From Gammaproteobacteria bacterium (GTDB lineage: Bacteria; Pseudomonadota; Gammaproteobacteria; SZUA-140), in the NCBI GenBank assembly GCA_003230195.1, contig QIHH01000120.1:1-29644 (forward strand): DNA of 29,644 bases, given 5' to 3'. Shown here piece by piece: positions 23,840 through 29,644 of this stretch. Every line of letters starts with the position of its first letter. The first letter of the stretch is position 1. The position numbers and the translations under genes are program-made. The notes under the pieces were generated by a model. It ran no database searches, was not told the origin of the DNA, and was given only the letters and a program-made list of their open reading frames with translations.

Positions 23840-24873
23840 ACAAAGTACTACGCCGTTTAGCATCAACAAAGCTAACATTATTATGGATGTTACTGTTAGC
23901 CGTTGGTGCGGCGCTTAGTTACGATAATCCCGAAGATACTTCGATCTGGGTATTGATCGTACCTATGTTGCTGCTGGCGGTTAATCTGATCTCGGCGATT
24001 ATCAGTAACCCTCGCATCAATCGACGTGGTGGCCTACTGGTGTTTCATCTGGGCTTGTTAAGTATTGTTATACTGGCTGCGATTGGTCGTCTGACCCATA
24101 TGGATGGACGTGTTGAAATTATCGCCGGTGCTGAGTTTTCACCTGAAATAGTCACTGATGTACATAGTGGGCCTCTGCATAGTGGTGCACTTGCAGATGT
24201 GAATTTTGTACAGGGACCGTTTACAGTTGAATATCGTCCTCATATGATGCGAGGCCTTACCCAAAGCCAGGTTGCTCTTTCCGATAATGAAGGCGGATGG
24301 CGTGAAGCGGTGGTGGGGGACGATCGCCCACTCCTAGTTGAGGGATACCGTTTCTATACCACCTTCAATAAAGGATTTGCTCCAATATTAAGCTGGACGA
24401 GTCATGATGGGCGGGTGGCTGAAACGGGTGCTGTTCATATGCCCTCATACCCCTTGTTTGATTTTAAACAGTCAAATAGCTGGACACCTCAGGGCGGCGA
24501 TGAAATTAAATTCTGGTTGCAGTTAGAGACCGGTCTTACCGCTGAAGAGGCATGGGTGCTCGATGGACGGCGTGCGACTGGCACACTGGTCGTTAATGTA
24601 TCTGGTGAACGTACGGAATTGTTACCGGGAGAGAGTGTCGAAATGGTGGGTGGTACATTACGTTACGAGCAGCTCACTACCTGGATGGGATACAAGTTAT
24701 TTTATGACCCCACATTACAGTGGATGTTTATGGCAGCATTTATCACGATCGCTGGACTTAGCGCTCATTTTTGGCAAAAATTGGCGGCTGAACCGCTAGG
24801 ACTTGATGATGCGTTGCGTCACGAAAAGACGCATGTAAAAAAATCGGCGTCCGCATCGCGTTCGGCAGCGTAG
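23821..24873 (+). CDS. ResB-like cytochrome c biogenesis protein
   Basis: The 350-residue membrane protein has three N-terminal transmembrane segments (about 17-34, 43-63 and 73-92), a large periplasmic domain (about 93-300, rich in beta-strand) and a final transmembrane segment (about 301-322) followed by a basic Ala/Ser/Lys tail. The layout and motifs (STKLTLLWMLLLAVGAALSY, NRRGGLLVFHLGLLSIVIL) match the ResB/Ccs1 family, which with CcsA forms the System II haem-export and attachment complex. It is shorter than typical ResB (about 450-540 residues). It starts inside the 11-heme gene. A dedicated assembly apparatus in the same operon as its substrates is notable. Confidence 0.88.
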   Translation: MRIATINKVLRRLASTKLTLLWMLLLAVGAALSYDNPEDTSIWVLIVPMLLLAVNLISAIISNPRINRRGGLLVFHLGLLSIVILAAIGRLTHMDGRVEIIAGAEFSPEIVTDVHSGPLHSGALADVNFVQGPFTVEYRPHMMRGLTQSQVALSDNEGGWREAVVGDDRPLLVEGYRFYTTFNKGFAPILSWTSHDGRVAETGAVHMPSYPLFDFKQSNSWTPQGGDEIKFWLQLETGLTAEEAWVLDGRRATGTLVVNVSGERTELLPGESVEMVGGTLRYEQLTTWMGYKLFYDPTLQWMFMAAFITIAGLSAHFWQKLAAEPLGLDDALRHEKTHVKKSASASRSAA

Positions 24874-24894
24874 CGGTGTAAGGAGATTGGAACG

Positions 24895-25755
24895 ATGACA
24901 GAGTTACCTTGGTTATATGCGGCTATTACAGCCTACGCGTTTTCAGTTGTTGCCGCGCTGGTAGGTGTTGGACGCTTAGGGACAGCAATGGCGACTGTCG
25001 GTGGGGTCAGTAGCGTCAGTGAAAGTCAGCGCAATAATGAAAGGCTGGTGCTTTTATTGATGACAGCGAGTGTGATTTTACTGACGATCACGCTAACCGA
25101 TCGCTGGCTGCGCATTGGCCACGGCCCATTTGTTAACCTGTTTGAGTTATTAATTAGTCAGCTCTTTAGCCTAGGCTTAATTTATACCATCGCATATTGG
25201 CGTATTCCTGTATTGCGTACCACATCTGTAGTAGTACTGCCGCTGATGGGTGTGTTAGCGGTGTGGGTACTGATGATTGAACCGACGGATAGTGTGTTCC
25301 CCCCTACCTATCACAATCCATGGTTATGGGCGCATGTTGGCTTTGGTAAGTTTTTCCTTGCCTTTTGTTTGATCGGTACCGGATTGGCTGGCGTGATCTT
25401 ACTACGTAGTTATGCATTTGCTAAAAACCTGTTTCGTCATCTGCCTGATAATGTCATCCTCGATAAACTGGCATGGCGTTTTATGCTGCTCGCACTGGTG
25501 TTTGATAGCTTAATGTTGTGTGCCGGTGCTGTTTGGGCACAGGATGCATGGGGACGTTACTGGGCGTGGGATGCGCTGGAGACATCATCATTCCTTAATT
25601 GGCTACTGTTAGGTGCCTCGATACATGCGCGTGCAACCTACAATGTTCCGATTCGGCTAGGTGCGGTTCTGATTATCAGTGTCCTTGTCTTTGCATTTGT
25701 AACCTACTTTGGCATCCCTTTCTATAGCGAAGCGGCACACAAAGGGGTGATCTAG
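24895..25755 (+). CDS. CcsA/ResC-like haem-handling protein
   Basis: The 286-residue polytopic protein has about eight transmembrane segments. The WWD haem-binding motif is plain: WGRYWAWDALETSSF (about 219-233). Flanking histidines typical of CcsA are His76 in GHGPFVNLFE, His147 in WLWAHVGFG and His244 in ASIHARA. With ResB it conveys haem across the inner membrane and attaches it to CxxCH apocytochromes. It starts 21 bp after the resB-like stop. The family also includes CcmF and CcmC, but size and pairing with ResB point to CcsA (System II), which is less usual than System I (CcmA-H) in many gammaproteobacteria. Confidence 0.92.
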   Translation: MTELPWLYAAITAYAFSVVAALVGVGRLGTAMATVGGVSSVSESQRNNERLVLLLMTASVILLTITLTDRWLRIGHGPFVNLFELLISQLFSLGLIYTIAYWRIPVLRTTSVVVLPLMGVLAVWVLMIEPTDSVFPPTYHNPWLWAHVGFGKFFLAFCLIGTGLAGVILLRSYAFAKNLFRHLPDNVILDKLAWRFMLLALVFDSLMLCAGAVWAQDAWGRYWAWDALETSSFLNWLLLGASIHARATYNVPIRLGAVLIISVLVFAFVTYFGIPFYSEAAHKGVI

Positions 25756-25765
25756 CGGAGTAGAT

Positions 25766-26596
25766 GTGGTGGACGTGGATAAGAAAAAAAATAGTAATGA
25801 AACGACAGTGACAACCCTTTCACTGTTAATGGTGGGGATTGTCAGTGCCGCGATTGTGATGTTGATGATGCAGGACGATCCCGGTCAGACAGGTGTATCC
25901 ATCACACTGGAAGCGTTACAAACATCATCGCTCACTCAGCCATCACCGATATCCGTAGATGATGCGCTACCATCGGTCGAAATAACAACGCCTACGATTG
26001 TTACGGATGATGTGTCACCCATCAAACCGCAAATACCAGCATCAAAAATAGCAGCACCGCAAGTGAGCGCACCAAAAACAGAAGAAGAGAAACGCATGGC
26101 AGAAATTACCACGCGTTTTGAACAGGCGGTGGTGATGCTACATGCCAAACAATATGAACATGCCGCAACCGCACTGCACCGAGTGATGACATTGGCCCCT
26201 AGAATACCTGAAGTTTATGTGAATATGGGGTATGCAAAGTTAGGCCAGGAATTACCAAATGAGGCGCTGATCTTTTTTGAAACCGCAACACAGCTAAAAC
26301 CGGAGCAGGCGAATGCCTACTGGGGGATGGCCGTTGCGCTGGAAAGCAGTGGTGACCTTGCGGGTGCTTTAGGTGCGATGCGTACTTTTCTGCATCTCTC
26401 ATCCGGTAATGACAACTTCGCACGGCGCGCACGCTCAGCACTGTGGGAGTGGGAAGAGGCACTCGCTCGTGGGCCGTTGCCGGAAGCAGAAAAAGAATTC
26501 CTTGAACGTGGCGCGTTGCAGTGGGAATCTCGCAATACGCCGCGTGATGATGCCGATAGTGGAGAGCAAACACTCCAGGTGCAACCGCTTCAATAA
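25766..26596 (+). CDS. Membrane-anchored TPR protein
   Basis: The 276-residue protein has an N-terminal transmembrane anchor (about 16-35, LSLLMVGIVSAAIVMLMM), a Pro/Thr/Ala-rich linker (about 50-110), and a TPR region (about 112-215): FEQAVVMLHAKQYEHAATAL, VYVNMGYAKLGQELPNEALI and ANAYWGMAVALESSGDLAGA. It resembles the CcmH/CcmI/NrfG-type TPR proteins that hold apocytochrome c, which fits its place after resB-ccsA. It starts with GTG at 25766 (or GTG at 25769) after GCGGAG; an ATG two bases earlier (25764) is out of frame and soon stops. Function inferred from context. Confidence 0.8.
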   Translation: MVDVDKKKNSNETTVTTLSLLMVGIVSAAIVMLMMQDDPGQTGVSITLEALQTSSLTQPSPISVDDALPSVEITTPTIVTDDVSPIKPQIPASKIAAPQVSAPKTEEEKRMAEITTRFEQAVVMLHAKQYEHAATALHRVMTLAPRIPEVYVNMGYAKLGQELPNEALIFFETATQLKPEQANAYWGMAVALESSGDLAGALGAMRTFLHLSSGNDNFARRARSALWEWEEALARGPLPEAEKEFLERGALQWESRNTPRDDADSGEQTLQVQPLQ

Positions 26597-26610
26597 TAGA
26601 GTATTACTGA

Positions 26611-27261
26611 ATGAAACGCCTGACGACAATATTATTAACACTTATATTTGTAGGCCTTGCCGCTCAGGTAACCGCGGCACCGTTGCAGCAGTCCTTTCAA
26701 AAGGATCGACACTATAAAGAGATTAATGGTGCACAATCGACATACCAGGGTGAGAAGGTCGAAGTGCTGGAGCTGTTATGGTACGGTTGCCAAACCTGCT
26801 ATGTCATCCAGGAGGGCCTCGAAAATTGGATAGCAGGCAATGGCAAAGCCATTAACTACCGTCGTATGCCTGCCGTCGTACACGATAATATGATGCTGCT
26901 TGCACGCGCCTTTTATGCGGCTGAAGTGTTAGGGGTCATGAGTAAAATACATAAACCACTATTTTCTGCGATTCATGAATCGCGTCGTCAACTGATAACA
27001 GAAGAAGCCGTGGCTGATTTTTTTGCTGAGCAAGGCGTTGCAGAAAAAGACTTTACACGTGCACTGAATAGCGCATACGTTAACGGTAAAATTCGACGTT
27101 CACGGATTATGAGTCGGCGCTATGGGATCCAGGGATCGCCGTCAATTATCGTTGATGGCCGGTATCTGGTTGATCCCTCTTTAGTGCGCAGTCCAGAAGA
27201 GTTCATTGATGTGGTTGATTTTTTGGTGCATAAAGTCAGGGCAACTGTAAAAGGAAAGTGA
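26611..27261 (+). CDS. DsbA-like periplasmic thioredoxin with CQTC active site
   Basis: The 216-residue protein has a signal peptide (about 1-23) and a DsbA fold: VEVLELLWYGCQTCYVIQEGL with Cys60-Gln-Thr-Cys63, an inserted helical domain, and GSPSIIVDGRYLVDP with the cis-Pro at about 177. The family active site is usually CPHC; CQTC should shift the redox potential and may suit reduction or isomerisation of CxxCH thiols rather than oxidation. It is the last gene of the cytochrome cluster, 14 bp after the TPR gene, so delivery of reduced apocytochrome thiols to ResB/CcsA is a sensible role. No clear intrinsic terminator follows. Confidence 0.87.
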   Translation: MKRLTTILLTLIFVGLAAQVTAAPLQQSFQKDRHYKEINGAQSTYQGEKVEVLELLWYGCQTCYVIQEGLENWIAGNGKAINYRRMPAVVHDNMMLLARAFYAAEVLGVMSKIHKPLFSAIHESRRQLITEEAVADFFAEQGVAEKDFTRALNSAYVNGKIRRSRIMSRRYGIQGSPSIIVDGRYLVDPSLVRSPEEFIDVVDFLVHKVRATVKGK

Positions 27262-27452
27262 CCTTGTTTGGAGACGAAGCGCTTATTAATTGACAAAAGC
27301 GTTATCGAAATATCCTCACTTGCAGAGAAAAAAGCGACTATCGAATCCCCCTCCCTAGGCCAAGTCGCAACTGCTGATACCTCTGAAGAACGTCCTGCTT
27401 GATTATACGCATTTTTTCTAAAGTCGATATTTTTCTATCCGATATTGAAATT

Positions 27453-29306
27453 ATGAGAAAAAACAATCGAAAAAGCGATGAGATGAAGTCTCGAGTTTTA
27501 TTGCAATATAATACGTTTGACCGTATTTGTGGCACCCACCCCTTTAAATCCGCCGTTCCTGATGGCTTTGTTGAGTATTCAGTTAAGACACGCCGTGGCG
27601 GTGAGGTGTTCTATTTTAATTTTGAACTGGCTCAGGAAATGGGGCTTTTACCTGAAAATAATCCTCAATCGTTAAATAAAAAACTAAGCCAAAAGTTGCT
27701 TGATATTTTTAGTATCGAAGTGATTAATGAATATGAAATCGAAAATGGTGCACAGGTTCCTGTTGCCGATATTCGTTCTGAAAAATATATGGCGACGCGT
27801 TATCTACAGCTTCAACATCCAGGTCGATCAGGTTTGACTTCTGGTGATGGTCGCAGCTTATGGAATGGCTGTTTTACTGGAAAAGGAGTGACGTGGGATA
27901 TTTCAAGTTGTGGTACCGGTGTTACCTGCTTAAGTCCGGCTGCGGCTCATGAGGGGCGGAACTTTAAAACAGGTGATAAGAATGCATCGTATGGCAGTGG
28001 GCGTGGAGATCTACTTGATGGCGTTGGTGCTGCGCTGATGAGCGATATTTTTTACCGCAATAAGCTAGCCACTGAACGTACCCTGTTATTAATTTCTTAT
28101 CCTGATGGCACCTCGGTGAACGTACGCGCTGCAAAAAATCTTTTAAGGCCAGCTCACTTTTTTCATCATTTAAAACAAGGTCAATATAAGCGATTAAAAG
28201 GAGCGGTTGATTACTATATTGAACGGCAGGTTAATAACAGTGAATGGCCAGCAGTACGAGGTAAGGCGCGTTATGCTGCGATGCTTGATCATGTCGCTCG
28301 ATTATTTGGCAAGATGGTTGCTCGCCTGGAAAGTGATTATATTTTTTGCTGGATGGATTGGGACGGCGATAATGTTTTGTGTGATGGAGGGATCATTGAT
28401 TATGGGTCCCTGCGTCAATTTGGCTTGTTTCATCATGAGTATCGTTACGATGATGCGGAGCGCATGTCTACTTCAATCACGGAGCAGAAAAATAAAGCAA
28501 AATATATTATTCAAACCTTTGCACAGCTTGTCGACTATTTGCTTGACGGCAAAAAAAGGCCGATTAAACTATTCGCTAAATCTCCTGCCGTTAAGTTATT
28601 TCTTGATGTGTGTTCACAGACAAAAAATGAGTTGTTACTGAATAAAATGGGGTTCACTGATATAGCGGTGAAATTATTTTTACGAGATAAAAGTAATATT
28701 CATTTGCTTGAAGGGTTTAGCCGTGTTTATTCAAGGTTTGAGCGGACTAAGTCTATCCGTGGGCTGTATGCGGTTGGTGATGGCATCAGCTGGGATGCCG
28801 TATTCTGTATGCGAGATATTCTTCGTGAATTGCCTGTCTGGTTTCAAGCGAGTGGCGACTGGATGACGGCGGAAAATTTTGTTCAGATTATGCGTTCAGA
28901 TTATGCTGAAGAGAAGGATGTTGAAATATCATCATATCGACGACGGCAGGTGCGCTGTTTTCAACGCCTGTACTGGCGGATTGTGGCGAGTGTCGCTTCA
29001 CTTTCCGCCCAGACTGAAGATGAGTTGATTGGTGATGTAGTGCTACGTTCTGCGGTGATCAATCGATATGAGCGTGTCACGGGTGATGCCTTAATTTATG
29101 TCGCGAAGCAGCTAATTAAACTGAATAGCAGTGTCAGTAAAAATGTTCTGCACCAGATGTTTGAGGGGTTTGTTGGGCAGCAGGTGTTGATCCCCGGCAA
29201 GTTAACACCGTTCCCATTGATGAACAAAACAGGAAAAAATATCCCTTCATATGCCAGGTATCAACAATTATTTAAGGTGATTCGGGAGTGTCGAGAAGGT
29301 ATTTAA
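27453..29306 (+). CDS. Divergent SelO/YdiU-like protein
   Basis: About 617 residues. The pattern resembles the SelO (YdiU) pseudokinase/AMP-transferase family: TFDRICGTHPF... near the start, FNFELAQEMGL, GDGRSLWNG (about 131), then DISSCGTGVTCLSP (about 150-162), where SelO has QLKGAGPTPYS, and finally DWDGDNVL (Asp306, Asn307) with IDYGSLRQFG (Asp316), matching SelO NTDN and IDYGP. The catalytic Lys of the SelO glycine loop appears replaced, and the C-terminal Cys/Sec motif of classical SelO is absent. Activity may be changed or lost. ATG 27453 and ATG 27483 are both possible; the frame opens at TTG 27399. It is 191 bp after the cytochrome cluster and AT-richer than its neighbours, so probably a separate unit. 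Confidence 0.68.
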   Translation: MRKNNRKSDEMKSRVLLQYNTFDRICGTHPFKSAVPDGFVEYSVKTRRGGEVFYFNFELAQEMGLLPENNPQSLNKKLSQKLLDIFSIEVINEYEIENGAQVPVADIRSEKYMATRYLQLQHPGRSGLTSGDGRSLWNGCFTGKGVTWDISSCGTGVTCLSPAAAHEGRNFKTGDKNASYGSGRGDLLDGVGAALMSDIFYRNKLATERTLLLISYPDGTSVNVRAAKNLLRPAHFFHHLKQGQYKRLKGAVDYYIERQVNNSEWPAVRGKARYAAMLDHVARLFGKMVARLESDYIFCWMDWDGDNVLCDGGIIDYGSLRQFGLFHHEYRYDDAERMSTSITEQKNKAKYIIQTFAQLVDYLLDGKKRPIKLFAKSPAVKLFLDVCSQTKNELLLNKMGFTDIAVKLFLRDKSNIHLLEGFSRVYSRFERTKSIRGLYAVGDGISWDAVFCMRDILRELPVWFQASGDWMTAENFVQIMRSDYAEEKDVEISSYRRRQVRCFQRLYWRIVASVASLSAQTEDELIGDVVLRSAVINRYERVTGDALIYVAKQLIKLNSSVSKNVLHQMFEGFVGQQVLIPGKLTPFPLMNKTGKNIPSYARYQQLFKVIRECREGI

Positions 29307-29324
29307 AATCCACGATGCCGGAGG

Positions 29325-29606
29325 TTAAACGTTGGCTAATGAGCGCTTTTTTTTATTGGAAAATTTCTTTATCTGTATTTCTCTCTTGAGTGCTGCTGAG
29401 CGGCTATCCACCTGTTCATAATAATGAAGTTTTACCGGGCGGCGCGAACGTGTGTAGCGTGCGCCAAGGATGCTGTTATTGTGTTCACCTATGCGCCGCT
29501 CAATATCAGTCGTGATGCCAGTGTAGAGGGTGTTGTCGCGGCACTTGACGATATAGACATGCCATAACCGTTGATTAGTGTTGAGTGTGGGCGCGGGGTC
29601 AGGCAT
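29325..29606 (-). CDS. Small GIY-YIG domain protein (YhbQ/UPF0213 type)
   Basis: The 93-residue protein is a stand-alone GIY-YIG domain: WHVYIVKCRDNTLYTGITTD contains the variant VYI...YTG core, followed by IERRIGEHN, GARYTRSRRPVKLHYYE and SAALKREIQIKKFSNKKK, with the catalytic Arg in IERRI and Glu in ALKREIQIKK. These single-domain proteins (YhbQ-like) are putative nucleases whose cellular job is unclear; they are not part of UvrC or a homing element here. It converges with the SelO-like gene, their 3' ends 18 bp apart. A basic C-terminus suits DNA binding. Confidence 0.9.
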   Translation of the reverse strand: MPDPAPTLNTNQRLWHVYIVKCRDNTLYTGITTDIERRIGEHNNSILGARYTRSRRPVKLHYYEQVDSRSAALKREIQIKKFSNKKKRSLANV

Positions 29607-29644
29607 TAAGGTCCGGGATAAGTTTGCTCTCTAGCTTTGATATC

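Noticed and set aside
25764..25766. ATG start for the TPR protein
   Set aside because: It is out of frame with the TPR region and its frame stops after 15 codons; GTG at 25766 is the workable start.
27262..27452. Small gene or terminator after the thioredoxin gene
   Set aside because: Only a short AAGCGCTT palindrome and a TTG-started extension of the next frame are visible; no T-run hairpin or protein-like frame.
1..29644. CRISPR array, insertion sequence or prophage
   Set aside because: No regularly spaced repeats, transposase, integrase or phage structural genes were seen on either strand.

Overview
The window looks like a chromosomal segment of an aerobic gammaproteobacterium that uses ubiquinone. 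The evidence is a Vfr/CRP-type regulator beside a YhfA-type OsmC protein, a coq7 gene, an rplM-rpsI pair, a tRNA-Gln(CUG) with encoded CCA, and Gram-negative porins and lipoproteins. The gene order trpC / crp / osmC-like / coq7 resembles Pseudomonas-type genomes. The large multiheme cytochrome cluster points to a lineage that moves electrons across its outer membrane, such as an iron or sulfur oxidiser or a cathode-associated chemolithotroph. That last point is inference.

Region 1 (1-7.8 kb) is mostly core genome: the 3' part of trpC, a 465-bp gene-free gap with an 82-bp palindrome and dispersed short repeats, an orphan TraF-like outer-membrane protein, crp/vfr (minus), an OsmC-like protein, a VOC protein, coq7, glcF (minus), a thioredoxin-like [2Fe-2S] ferredoxin, rplM-rpsI and tRNA-Gln.

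Region 2 (7.8-11.7 kb) holds three outer-membrane porin-type genes. The first two are tandem duplicates that also share their promoter layout, including a 20-bp inverted repeat just after the -10 box. Each of the three genes is followed by its own terminator.

Region 3 (11.8-27.3 kb) is the highlight: fourteen genes on the plus strand. In order they encode a tetraheme cytochrome, a PpiC/SurA-type prolyl isomerase, a ~600-residue outer-membrane beta-barrel, a c7-like triheme cytochrome, a second triheme cytochrome, a cupredoxin fused to a helical domain, a paralogous triheme cytochrome, two NHL beta-propeller lipoproteins, an 11-heme cytochrome, ResB-like and CcsA-like cytochrome c assembly proteins, a membrane-anchored TPR protein and a DsbA-like thioredoxin with a CQTC active site. 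I count 24 CxxCH haem sites. The natural reading is a self-contained porin-cytochrome electron conduit: structural redox proteins, a barrel to carry electrons through the outer membrane, surface or periplasmic propellers, a dedicated chaperone, and a private System II haem-attachment and thiol-redox module. A cupredoxin could act as a soluble carrier or terminal partner. I do not recognise this exact combination as a named system.

Region 4 (27.3-29.6 kb) holds a very divergent SelO/YdiU-like protein and a small GIY-YIG protein (minus). No CRISPR array, insertion sequence, phage gene or rRNA was seen.
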